Source: Mesodorylaimus sp. YZB2_4
Lineage: Eukaryota > Nematoda > Enoplea > Dorylaimida > Dorylaimidae
Direction of reading: 5' to 3'
Assembly: GCA_030248295.1 (NCBI GenBank)
Contig: JASANH010000583.1
Location: 186,001-250,000 of the forward strand
DNA length: 64,000 nt
This document shows, piece by piece, positions 42,850 through 53,732 of the stretch. Under the pieces are notes generated by a model that made no database searches, was not told the DNA's origin, and saw only the letters and a list, made by a program, of their open reading frames with translations. Every line of letters begins with the position of its first letter. The first letter of the stretch is position 1. The translations under genes and the position numbers were made by a program.

Positions 42850-45560
42850 ATTGTTGGAGAAGGCGGTAGGCGACGAAGCTAACTTGGACGAGGTTTGTGG
42901 TAACGCAGTGCACTCAAAAGGTAGAGAGCCATACTTTTATGAGGCAGCGTACAAAGTGTTTGATGGCGATGTGATTGCCATGAAGTGGACACCTGAGTGG
43001 CACACCTGTCACAGTGAAGGACGCGCAGACGAGGTCCCTGTTGCTGTGCATGATGATGAGAACCATAATGCAGTGAAAGTGAAGGCAAAAGACCGCGAAG
43101 TGTGGCCGTGTAATGCACTAGGAACATGCGTCTTGCCTGATAATTGTCTCGTCCGGCTGATTGCCTCATGCGCAAGAATGGTGCAAGAAAAAAATTTCAG
43201 GCGATTTTTGGCAGATGGAATTGATGTGTGCTCGCATCTGAAACATCCGCAGAAAACGGAAACAATTAGTCCTGAGAAGATTAATAGCAGAAGCGTGCTG
43301 GACTACAAGATAATTGTGACTGACAAACTCGGCTATTCAATCGCTTGCTTGCCTGACAATTGCGACAGCGACTTACTTTTCTTACGTCGAATGGGTGTGC
43401 ACTATCCTTCTGTGCAGAATGTTCTCAATGCTGTCTATGATGTCCAAGCACTGGACAGACAGCTGAGTGCCATCGACACGGCTCTGGTGAAAGGAGATGA
43501 AGATACGCTGGAGAAGATGGTGCTTATGCTGTCTGGTCCAGATGCTGCTGTGGCATCGGATTCAGTCGCAGTCGAAAATGCGGAAAACGGCGTAGAAATG
43601 AAAATAAAGCACTTGCCTTATGCACTCGAGTTTCTGAAGGACGTACATCGGAAGCCTGTGTACAGCTGCGCCTCGTGTCGTGTCTTGCACTACAGGACTC
43701 GAGTGCGTCAAGTGCAGTTTGTCCCTGATGACAAAACGGGCACAGTGAAGGTTTACACTGGAACTAGCATGAAACGGAAGAATGCAAAGAAGCCGTGCAA
43801 CGACCTGTGGCTGCAGCTGTACGGTATAACTGAGGCGGAGTGCCGGGACGAAAGCGAGCGATACGTCTGCCATCGTTGCTTCTCTCACTTGACCAAAGGT
43901 GGAGCCAACGGCGCGAAACACGCACCAATTTCAGTTTTCAACCAACTGGAGGTAGCTGGCACGCCTGCCGAGTTGAAGGACTTGAACGAGTTCGAGAGGC
44001 ACTTTGTGCAGAAGGCCAAGTGCTTCCAAGTAATCTATCGACTGGGTACGATGCAGTCGAATACGTTGCCGGCTTCGTGCAGGGTTAAAGGGCACAAGGG
44101 CCAAGTTGTACATTATCCGCTGCCACTGAGCGAAACGCTGCGTGCATTGCCTGAATCGGGCGGCATGCCATCCGACCAGAACATGTTCATTGTAGTGTAT
44201 GGCACTCCGACTAAAAATAAGGTGGTTTGGAGAGCCCTAGTCGACGTGCCAAAGATAAAAAAGGCAATCGAAAAGTTGAAGGAGATAAACCCGGAGTACA
44301 GGAATGTGGCCGATGGCTGGGACCCGTTTAGCACTGTTGAAATGACAGAAGACGAGTGCGACGAGGAGATTGTGAAAGAGTGCGAGTGGTTCGCGAAAAA
44401 AGCCATGATCAGGAAAATCGATAAAAAGGATAAAGAAAAGATAGTGGACTCTTTCACCGTGCAGCCGCTCTTTAAACGGAAGCCAGACGCGTCCGATCTG
44501 GAATTGTATCAAATGGAAAAAGTGGATGCTGAACGTATCGATCCAAGAGAAGAAAAATTAGATCTCTGGTGCTTCCCGCACTTGTACCCAGACGGCAGGA
44601 ATTGCGAAGGGGAAAAACGGGAGTCAAAGTTGTCGAATGCAGACTTTGTGACTAGTCGCTTGTACAACGAGAATCCCAAGTTCAGACACGATCACCAGTA
44701 CTTGTTCTACTTGCTGCACAAGTATCAGTTGAGGGCTATCGCAAACTCGATAAGCCAAGCACTCCGCAACACCTTTGCTTACAACAATATGACTGTAGGC
44801 GAGTTTGTGAAAAATGTAAGCAAGGGTGAGCAGGAGCTGGAAGCCAATTTGTACACAGCCTTTCAAAAAGTGCGTGGAACAGCTGAGTATTGGAACCAGC
44901 AGCGCATGGACCTGCGGACAATGGTTCGAGAGCTGGGCCCACCATGTTGGTTTCTCACGTTTAGTGCAGCCGAGTACTCGGAAGACTGGCAGGATATGCA
45001 GGAGATGCTGATTGAAGTGAACAAGTGCGTGCAAGAATTCAACAAAATGAGTAATGGCGAGCGATGCGCTACCGACCCAGTCAGTGCAAGCAGGCACTTT
45101 CACCATCGCTTTAAAGCACTTATGAAGAACGAATTCTGAACAAGGATGGCCCGCTAGGTCATGTGACCGACTTCTTTTGGAGAGTGGAATACCAGCCGAG
45201 AGGAGCCCCCCCATTTCCACATGGTGGTATGGGTGGAAGATGCGCCCAGGTTAGGCATTGACCCACCAGAAATTGTGCTCGAGTTCATACAAAAGTATGC
45301 CACCTGTCGTTTGCCAAGTAAAGATAAAGAGCCACTGTTGCACAAGCTGGTCACGACCTACCAAATGCACCGATGCAACAAGTACTGCGGAAAGATACGG
45401 GGCAGGTGCAGGTTTGGATTTCCGAGGCAAGTGAGCGAGGCTGCCACGCTGAACGACCCGCTGAAAAACGTGGGCCAGCGGCTAAGAGGCAAAAGCGAGT
45501 CTCGCATTTACTATCTCCCACGTGGAGCCTCTGAGAGAACGGCGCCGTACAATTTTTCCT
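42713..45560 (+). pseudogene. Helitron Rep (HUH) protein
   Basis: A long frame to 45139 has CASCRVLHYRTR and YVCHRCFSHL zinc-like pairs, the Helitron-like N region (LWCFPHLYPDGRN, LGPPCWFLTFSAAEY), then ends. Immediately after, two compensating shifts (near 45136 and in a C run at 45206-45211) restore the catalytic block PHFHMVVWVED (the HUH motif), FIQKYATCRLP, and MHRCNKYC--RCRFGFPR. Coding is lost after YYLPRGASER at about 45545. Rep nicks and rejoins DNA in rolling-circle transposition. Confidence 0.85.
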
Positions 45561-45670
45561 ATACTTGTGTGTATTACTTTTGTATGCATGTTGTCAGAGT
45601 TTTGACAATAGTTACTCTGGCTTTTCTTCCTCGAACTCGTTGATAGTAAAACTACCACTTATTCTCAAAA

Positions 45671-46402
45671 TGAGCCGCGATTCTCGATCAGCTTCTCCAA
45701 TGCAAGTCGGCTACACCATCCCAAAGAAAAATGCTGAAACTGGAGATCGTGATTACACAACACCTCGCGCCCAGCATTCATCAATCGATGGCAAGAATGA
45801 CAGTTCAAAACGGAGCGAGCAAAGCAAAAGTACGAAGCGAGACTTTCGACCAAAGCAACATAATTTTTAAAAACAAAGTGGTATAAACTCTCAAATTGGT
45901 GAGTATAACTACAGTAGACTGTACAAGCTTACCTGCAGTACGTGTCCGTGCAATGCCATCAGTACTGTGCACACCCGCATATTCATACTCGTACATTGCC
46001 TGATAATGTCTCGTGGCTATTCCTAGAAATGTGTCGTGTGGGGATATTGCAATTTACTGTAAGCTAAATTATGGATGCCAGTGAAAGGAGCGCATGGAAT
46101 ACAAAAATCTTTACTTTTAAAGTACGAGTACATAGGGCTCACTTTTCAGTTGAATCGTTTGCCAAAGCGCAGCTTTTATTCGCAGAGGCGGTATTTGGTG
46201 CCCCTGATCACGGACGCACATTACGGAGCAAACGCGGAGGGTTACGCGGTGGAAAACGAGGACATAATCATAGTATGCTCTTCTGTAGGACCCGGGCATG
46301 AATTTTTGAATTGTAATCCTTTCAGGAAAATGCTATGCATGTAAGGAAGCGGGCCACATCGCGAAAAATTGTCCATCAATTAAGTCGAATTCGCACCAAT
46401 AG
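45671..46402 (+). CDS. Putative CCHC zinc-knuckle protein, multi-exon
   Basis: An ATG at 45671 starts a Ser/Lys-rich frame (MSRDSRSASPMQVGY) to about 45868. A second frame at about 46090-46300 reads LTFQLNRLPKRSFYSQRRYL and NAEGYAVENEDIIIV. After a CTTTCAG acceptor near 46325 a perfect zinc knuckle follows, GKCYACKEAGHIAKNCPS, then a stop at 46400-46402. The exon junctions are not in frame as I read them, so the model is tentative. CCHC knuckles bind RNA or single-stranded DNA, in host RNA-binding proteins or in Gag. No retroelement pol is adjacent on this strand. Confidence 0.45.
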
Positions 46403-46720
46403 TTAATTTCTCCGCTCTATTGTTATTGTTATGAGAGGATTTGAGCGATGTTGGTTATTAGGAGTCTAAATTGTAATCGAATTAGGGTGTGGATATTTAA
46501 AACATATGGTGCATAAGGTGGATTATGTGACGTGCCTATTATATGAACAGTCCTAGTGTTTGACTGCATTATGTACTCCGGCCGCTACAGTTATTAAAGC
46601 ACCAACAGTATTAAAATTTTCTTTCCAATCGGATGTTATGCGCAGCTCATGAGGGATTAGATGGGAAATTCGTCTGTATTGGTTTTGCAACTTAACAACA
46701 TGTACGAAAAAGTATTGGTA
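46403..46720. other. Intergenic, nothing seen
   Basis: AT-rich sequence between the zinc-knuckle frame and a TIR element. Confidence 0.4.
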
Positions 46721-47472
46721 TTTCTAAAAAAATCTGTTATCAGACAACAAAAAGGTTAGCCCAGCCACCCTACTATAACCAAATGCGAGGCAAACGAGGT
46801 TGGCTGGGCTCCCTCGGCCGCACATGCTTAAGTGGGTTATACTTATGTGGACGTGATATATCTTTTATGTTGCCTTCAGGGCGAGGCTCACAATCGTTTT
46901 CCCACACTCACCCACAACGTATGTCTCTGTGGTGTACTTGGTACCTCGTGGAGTCGTGGGGTTGACTCTCTGCGGGATTTTATTCTGTTTTTTACAAAAG
47001 GCTAGTACCCACATCACACTTATTCGTATTTTGCAGTAAGTACAGAAGTTTGGAGTTTTGGAATACGATCCCCTTCTGTTACCTCGAACTCACTTGGGTA
47101 ACAGTGAGGACTTGCTGAGGGTGCATCTGCCGTGACAGCACGAGGACTGCATGTGTAGCATTTACTTAGTGACACTAGAACAGGAAATTCAGCTTCTGTG
47201 GAGCCAGCATGCTAATAGCTTTGGGCGTACAACCTTCAGCACTAGAACGACCATCGGGCCTTGTGTTTCCATCTCTCTATTGCCTGAATGAAGTGGCTGA
47301 GGTAAGGGACGCCCTGTTACACTTTTTTAGTGACAGTAGCAATTCTATTTGATCACAATTTTCCTACAAACGCTGCCGAGGGAGCCCAGCCAACCTCGTT
47401 TGCCTCGCATTTGGTTATAGTAGGGTGGCTGGGCTAACCTTTTTGTTGTCTGATAACAGATTTTTTTAGAAA
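46721..47472. mobile_element. TIR element, 752 bp, ~98-bp near-perfect inverted repeats
   Basis: The first 98 bases (TTTCTAAAAAAATCTGTTAT...CCCTCGGC, to 46818) are repeated as exact complement, by reading, from 47472 back to 47375. The interior (about 555 bp) has no coding capacity. No obvious target duplication flanks it. The identity of the arms implies recent insertion or gene conversion. Confidence 0.85.
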
Positions 47473-47759
47473 GCGATCGATCGGCCTAAATACATTAGTA
47501 TACCGCAGAAATTTTGTAATGTCACGTTGGTAAATAGGCAGCGTAGAATGTGATTGATGACTCAGATAATGTTCACAGGGTTTTTGTAGATGCCGATTAG
47601 CCGGACGCAGAGAGCATACATTTAGATGCGACCTAAAGTAGGGTTAGTGAAACCAAATTGGTTTGTTTTGCTTAAACGAAGCGCGACGCTATGGCTTGGC
47701 TGATCATATCGCGCCGGCAGAATTAAACTTCGCGGAAGGTTACAACTTTGAACATCGTA

Positions 47760-49745
47760 AGCGCTTACCTTAGGAATAGAGACTTAGTCCATAGGCGTCA
47801 TATGTTTTGCGTGGGGCTCTGTGGAAAGTATAGTGCGGTGTCTATACCTACGTGTTAAAGGAAAGGCGGCGGTTGGCAGCGAGGAAATTTCATGACCGTT
47901 GTTTTCTCAAAATTTTTAGTGTTGACATAGGTAGATCAGACATGTGGTTTATAGAGAATTGAACGCTCTGCAAAATGAGGGTAATGTTTGTAAAAATAAG
48001 GGGGGTTTTTTTGATGGTTTGAGGAAGAAAAGCGAGAGGTCTTGGGATTCGCGGCGAGACGCGATGTATGTAGCCGGTCATGTTTGTTGTAGGCAGCGGG
48101 GTTGCGGTGCGTTGTGCAATTCATCGAGGCATAGAGACTATCGCCATAGGCCAAGGGGGGGGGGGGGGCGGTGGCATTTTAGTATAGTTTTGTAGCCGGC
48201 GGACGTTCGGAGAGACGAGTGGTGGTAAAGGCTGTGAGATTCATCGTGGTTGCTCGCGATAAAATTGGGCAGCTATTAGATTTCCGTTAATTACGGTTTT
48301 TTTGGTTTTGGATTATTGGGTGAGTGTAAAGGACTTTTTTTAGTGGGGTCAAAAAGCGGTTTTAGTATAAGTTAGAGTACAATAATGATAGGCGAGGGGG
48401 GATGCGGTATGTATGTTTGCAATGTGTGTGCCCTGTGGAAAGCATGGTGGAGGGACTGGTGAAAGTCGGTGCAAATGGCGGTAGTATAACCCGAGGTGTT
48501 TGGGATTTTGGCGTTTTTGCAGTTCGTCGCCCAATCTTGTCAATGTAGTCCATCTCAGCGTGAGGCTAAAGCTAGGCTATCGTAGGTTAAGGCTAAGGCT
48601 AAGATAATGGTAAACCAGCAGACCCTAGTGTAATGCTCAAGTGCAGTCTATGATAGCCTAAGTTCTAAATGCAGCTCAACGTAGCGTAAGCTTTTCAAAT
48701 TTAGCGTATTCTAGGTGGAGCGCCAAAACCAGCCTAATCTAGCCTGAGCCTGAAGCCAGCTTACCTTAGCTCGAGCAGAAGCTGGAAATCCAGCGCATTG
48801 TAGCTAAGCTCGAAATCGTGCCTATCGTAGGCTAAGCCTAAGACATTTGGGGGACAAAGTGCAAAAGTGGCGCAAAATTAGCCGACTTCTTAGGCCGGGG
48901 TGGGTGTTAATGCGCAATATGATGAAACGTGCAAGTTTGTTGCGTTAGAGTAAAGTTTGTATTCTATCGCAAGTTTTAAGGATGGAAGAATATAATTAAA
49001 ATTGTAATAAGTTATTCCAAAGAATATTGTAGGTTATTTACATGATTAGTGGAAGTATGAAATGTGAAGGCGAATAGGACGAAACAGGTTGTAATCGTTA
49101 GTGCGGTAGCGGTTAGTTTAGGAATAGAGAGTATCGTCACAGGCCAGGAAAGGGGTGGGTATGTTTTGCGTGTGAGTTCTGTGGAAAGTATGGTGCGGTG
49201 TGGACACGGATGTGTTAAAGGAAAGGCGGCGGATGGCAGCGAGGAAATTATAAAATGACTGTTTTTCGGAAATTTTGAGTGCTGACATAGTTGGTTTAGA
49301 TACAAAGTTTGTTGAGAAGTTTACGCTGTACAGTAAAAAATAAGGGTAATTTTTTTTAAATCAGGTGGAAAAGAAAATTTTGTCGATGGTGGTACGCGGA
49401 ATAGCGATTTGGCTATTTGGTGTGCTGTGATTTCGTTAGGGTTGCATGTTTGTTTATAGGCGGGCGGGTTGCGGTGACGTTGTGCAATTCATCGTAAGCA
49501 GGGGTTAGCTTAGGGAATAGAGATTAGCGCCATAGGCGAGGGGAGGGGGCGTATGTTTTGCGTGTGTGGGCTGTGGAAAGTACAGTGGGGGATTTTTGGC
49601 ACGGTCGGTGGGCATTTGGGTAAAGCCATGGGGTATGCATGGTCACGTGCTGATGGGGTGGCGGCGGGTGGCAGCGAGGGGGTGTTATCGCCAGTGTTTT
49701 CTGGAACTACAGTATTTGGTAATGACATAGATATTTTATGGATTA
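47760..49745. repeat. Diverged tandem satellite, several units
   Basis: A block containing TTAGGAATAGAGA, CATAGGC, TATGTTTTGCGTG, CTGTGGAAAGTA, AAAGGCGGCGG and GGCAGCGAGGAAATT in fixed order occurs at about 47770-47890, 49115-49250 and 49508-49690. Partial units lie at 48120-48160 and 48425-48470. Sequence downstream (TTTTGAGTGTTGACATAG) is also shared. Units have different lengths and contain G runs. No ORF. Confidence 0.7.
48550..48845. repeat. Degenerate GGCTAA/TAGCCT low-complexity
   Basis: Repeated GCTAAGGCTAAG and GTAGGCTAAGCCTAAG words within the satellite region. Too irregular to be a telomere tract. Confidence 0.5.
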
Positions 49746-50038
49746 AGTGTGGTCTTCCTCGCCACTCTGCCGGTCGTCATCTCCATCGATATCTGCCAAA
49801 TCGTACATGACGACTTATATGAACTCTTCGAATTCTATAGTCCCTTGCCTGAAATCGCATGCACTCCCATCATCTGATCGGCACAACTCGGACATATTTT
49901 CGACCAGAAGCCGAGAATTGATGTCGTCGTGATTCTTAGCATTTAAATTTATTTGTTCACCAATCTAGTGTCGTTAATTCGGTCGACAAATCATCCACAA
50001 CGCCAATCATGCCATATACTTTTACTGCCAGTAAGCGA
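49746..50038. other. Spacer, nothing seen
   Basis: A short plus frame with no domain; separates the satellite from the next TIR element. Confidence 0.4.
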
Positions 50039-50694
50039 GACCCCCACTAAAAAAGGTCCATTAAATGGACCAACCCCTAGGTGCTTAGGAATAGAGAACA
50101 CAAACCTGCCACCAAAAAACCGTGCGAAAAATTTCCCCTCTCCACGCGCTTCTCTATTCCTAAGCCCTGACAAATGATACCGTTGTGCGTTGCTGCAGGA
50201 ACGCTGAAGCTTCGTGGCATGCGGTCACTACACTCACGTTCTATGTATAACGTGAAATAAACATTGCACAGGAAGCTTGCTCTTTGACACAATGAGTAAC
50301 CGACACAGCCATTATATCCGCACACTTGGCATTCTATTAATTGACCTACAGCTTGCAATCGTAACATGCCTACAGTTATAGTGACATAACGCACTGTCCA
50401 TTTACGAAATGCATAGTTTACTTGAAAGACTAAACGAATCTCTGCACCGAACCCATAACGGCAAAATCTCATGCCTCCAACCATGCAAGCAATGCAGCAA
50501 ATGCTTCTATGCATTATGACTCGGCATGCAATGTATTCTCCACGCTTTACCTAACGCAAGCGTATATCAGGGCTTGGGGATAGAGAAGCGCGTGGAGAGG
50601 GGAAATTTTCGCACGGTTTTTTGGTGGCAGGTTTGGGTTCTCTATTCCTAAGCACCTAGGGGTTGGTCCATTTCATGGACCTTTTTTAGTGGGG
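50039..50694. mobile_element. TIR element, ~656 bp
   Basis: CCCCACTAAAAAAGGTCCAT at 50039 is mirrored by ATGGACCTTTTTTAGTGGGG ending near 50694. The arms match for about 130 bp (through TTAGGAATAGAGAAC and GCACGGTTTTTTGGTGGCAG) with a few mismatches. A 145-codon frame inside (minus) is unrecognised. The same outer end (GGACTTTTTTTAGTGGGG) occurs alone at 48331-48348. Confidence 0.85.
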
Positions 50695-51694
50695 TTGTAA
50701 CAGATCTCTAGGACGCGTGTTGACAAAAAAGCGAGGTATTTTGCGCAGACAGACTTTGCTTATCGTTGCGGAAGCAGGGCTTTTGGTAAATGTTCGAAAA
50801 GCGAAGTAAGATAAACAAAGCAATATGAGTTAGGGCCGAAACCTGAGGCTTGTGTTAAGCCAAAGGAAAGTATTCGAACAATTGGTATATGCGCAATATC
50901 GCTGAGTTGTTAAACAAGAAAGGTGGTTTGATGTGATTGCAAGGGGGGAGGGAGGATTAAGAATTGATGACTTCACGGGCCGTTGTGGTTGCTTATAAAA
51001 AGTGGATGTTATGAGTATAAATTTGTCCCGCCTAAATTTAGTTAGTATAGGCGACTGAAAAAAACCCGTGAAGTCTCGTGTTCTTTTTTTTTGAAGAAGT
51101 GAAATTTTTCTGAGGGCGGGGGGGGGGGGGAGGAGGGTTGTGCTTAGAAGGAGGAATAGTGCTCGCATAAAAATATTCTCTCACCTTCTTTTTGCAGGAT
51201 CGTCGCCAAGTAAAAAACCGTGTTCTGCTCATAATAGGAGAGGGCACCGGACAGCCTAAAACTTGGGGCCTTCTCTCTTTTACAAAATTTTCTGTCAGTG
51301 TTTTTTGGTGGAGGGAATTGAAATGTTTTATGGCAGAATAAGTATGCCTGGAGGCAAGTTGGGGGTGACCTGTTTGAGTTACCCACTAAAAAAGGGCTGG
51401 AGTGTTTGTGAGACAGAGCCGATAAACTATGAAAAATTAGTTAATGCATACGAATCGTAGAGAGTGGCAAAAAACTTGTGCAAAGGAGCAGCTGTCTGGC
51501 AAACTATCACTGAGGAAACAAAAAAAGTCGATTCACTCACCAGATTGAAATAATTAAATTTGTTTGATATCTCTTGGTTCCAACAATCAGTCGCTGTGCT
51601 TCGTTGTAGCTGCAATGCAAAATTTGTGAGTCAGGCTTATTATATATTTATCCTGCCAATTAGCATTTGACGGGAGTGCATAATACGGTCAACT
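50695..51694. other. No gene; G runs
   Basis: Contains a G homopolymer at about 51118-51130 and short frames without domains. CCCACTAAAAAAGGG at 51380-51394 resembles the end of the TIR element to the left. Confidence 0.35.
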
Positions 51695-52055
51695 ATGGGC
51701 CCACCAAAATATGTCAGCAGGCACGGTAGTGCCTGCTTAAACCAGCCAACCAGACGCCCAATGCTAAAGGACGATTTTCGCTGGCTAATAACTCGAGATC
51801 GGTTCGACGGAAATTTTTGATTTTTTACATACTTTCCAGAAGAGCAGAGACTACAATCATGTCAATTTTTATCAAAATCCATCCGGCCGTCGTTGAGTTC
51901 CAGAATACGCGATTTCTCGTTCAGGGGGGGGGGGGGGAGAAGACGAGGAGCAGGAGGAGGAGGAGGAGAAGGAGGAGAAACATCAGCCTAGAGCAACAAT
52001 CAGAGGTCGTACAGTTGTAAATGTTAGTTTTTCTGAAAGCTTGCACCTTCAGAAT
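51695..52055 (+). repeat. Interspersed repeat, copy B
   Basis: Same family as 40060-40575: CAGCAGGCACGGTAGTGCCT, AATAACTCGA, a purine tract (G run then GAGGAGGAGGA) where copy A has GAC/GAG, and GTTTTTCTGAAAGCTT at the end. Confidence 0.65.
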
Positions 52056-52930
52056 CTGCCTTTTTGCATTCTTTTTTAAAAGCTCCAGTTTCTGAAAAGT
52101 TATTGTAGAAACATATCACTTTTTTGGCTTTTTCAGCCCGTCGCTCGTCAGGTACTCGACCGATTTTGATAAAAATTCACATGGCAGCGGATCCGACCTA
52201 TCTTGCAATGCTTGCAAAAAACCAACTGTTTTTGTTCAATCGATCTTAAGATATAAATTATCAAAAGTAGCTGGCATTTGTGTTTCTATTTTCTACTTCG
52301 GGGCGGAGTTAAGAAACATCAACTGAGCGGGTTGAGTGCAGCGCCATTGATTGGCTAAAAGCGGGCCCTTACCACGATATCTACTTATGATATACCCATG
52401 AGGATTCGATCAATTTATGGTGCGAGAATGGTAAAATGCAAAACTTATGACTACTTTTTCCTAGAAGTTTACACATGCGGGCCCTCACAGTAACGATTAT
52501 TTCAAAACGCATAATAGGGTTCGAAATTTCTAATTTCGCGCTAAGGAGGTGTACATAGTTGCTGAGTGTGCGTATGTGTGCTTCAGTAATACAATTGAAA
52601 TTGAAAAAAAGTAGCTTCGTGTCTGCACTTTTAGAGCAAAAGGAAGACGGAATCGGTAGGTCTAAAATTTCAAAGACTTTTTTCTACGTTGTTTCCAGTG
52701 GTGTCGGTGCGAAATATTGTGGCGTGGCATTTTAAAGCAAAAGGTAAGAAACTGGTGCAGTGCTCGCAGCATTTCCCACCTCACAATCCTTCTTGAATTA
52801 ACTGTTACTAGGATCATTTGTAATATTCATAAACTGACATCCACATACTTCGTACCCAAATCAAATAAAAAACACACCAGAAATCACCTTATACTATCAA
52901 TATTGTTGATTAATTGCTGGGCTCTCTTTA
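52056..52930. other. No gene recognised
   Basis: AT-rich. A plus frame at 52717-53034 has no domain. An exon-like boundary (TTCCAG at about 52698) was noted without a supporting frame. Confidence 0.3.
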
Positions 52931-52934
52931 TAAG

Positions 52935-53255
52935 TGATGGCTGGCTGCTGCTCTTGTTAAGTAATCAATCGGCTGCTGTTGGTCGACAGGTGGCTGTTCC
53001 TGCTGACGGTCGCCACGGCCTCCACCACTATTGACGTTTCCGTGATCGCATCCATCAACAAATCTACGACTACGCCCTTGGCCGCCACGATTACTTCGAC
53101 GAATGCGGCCACGTCCTCGGCCACCAGAACCATGGCCAGCGCCGAAACCACTGCCGCCACCAGAGCCACGACTAGCACTGAAACCACGGCCGCCACCAAA
53201 TCTACAAACACTACCAGAACCGCGTCCATGTCCTCGTAAGCCCTGACCCTGAGTA
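52935..53255 (-). CDS. RGG/GAR-rich exon
   Basis: One minus frame without ATG reads GRGSGSVCRFGGGRGFSASR, GSGGRGRGRIRRSN and SGGGRGDRQQEQPP before a stop. Such RGG/GAR segments bind RNA and occur in fibrillarin, nucleolar proteins and some Gag proteins. The lack of a start suggests an internal exon. The other minus and plus frames here give only Val/Ala- or Thr/Ala-rich translations of the same repeat-like DNA. Confidence 0.4.
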
Positions 53256-53348
53256 GTATGTTTAAGTGGTGGTCAGTGGGGTAATCGTGAGGTGGTCACT
53301 CACTGGTCACTCGTCCAGCTGCCTCATCTTGACCACCAGCGGGCAGTA

Positions 53349-53520
53349 GTCACTTGGCCAGTTTGTCTGGTCAGCTGGAGTGCCCAGTCCTGTCCTCCTT
53401 CGGACATGGTCACCTGGTCACTCCTGTGGCAGTGGTCACTTGGTCAGTTTGTCTGGTCAGCTGGAGTGCCCAGTCCTGTCCTCCTTCGGACATGGTCACC
53501 TGGTCACTCTTGTTCCGAGG
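53349..53520. repeat. 86-bp tandem duplication
   Basis: GTTTGTCTGGTCAGCTGGAG begins at 53361 and 53447 and the following 60 bases are the same in both. Several GGTCACCTGGTCA words extend the pattern to about 53610. Confidence 0.85.
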
Positions 53521-53589
53521 TGACCACTTCCCCCAGGGCAATGCCCCCTCGAAATTTTTGGGGTTGGTCCAGTATCCATTACCCCGCTT

Positions 53590-53732
53590 CATGGTCACCT
53601 GGTTCACTTTGCAGGTGTTCAATCAGCTAATGAAGATCGATGGCCAGTATTTTTTTTTTGAAAAAGCGAAAATTTTGGACGTGACGAGAATCGAACCTGG
53701 GTTGCCGAATTGATAGGCGGGCGCCTTACCGA
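53590..53732. repeat. Polinton-2 arm segment A (left), split by hAT
   Basis: GGTGTTCAATCAGCTAATGA...GAGAATCGAACCTGGGTTGC...GCGCCTTACCGATATT is the inverted counterpart of 61835-61720. On the minus strand it contains a tRNA-like unit (A-box-like CGGTAAGGCG, B-box-like GGTTCGATTC). The hAT element begins just after ATATT. Confidence 0.65.

Larger units (their letters stand above)
41563..45560 (+). mobile_element. Helitron (Rep part; helicase missing)
   Basis: Two overlapping plus frames encode the repeat-bearing N-terminal protein and the Helitron-like N / Rep region. Homology stops at about 45545, before any helicase. Terminal CTRR and the 3' hairpin were not identified. Confidence 0.8.

Noticed and set aside
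46783..46965. 60-codon ORF inside the TIR element
   Set aside because: Short, begins within the inverted arm and has no recognisable content.
48550..48845. Interstitial nematode telomere (TTAGGC) tract
   Set aside because: Only one place approaches two GCCTAA units; most words are GGCTAA, which is not a permutation of the telomere repeat on either strand.
50077..50514. 145-codon minus ORF
   Set aside because: It lies within a TIR element, spans one inverted arm and has no domain.
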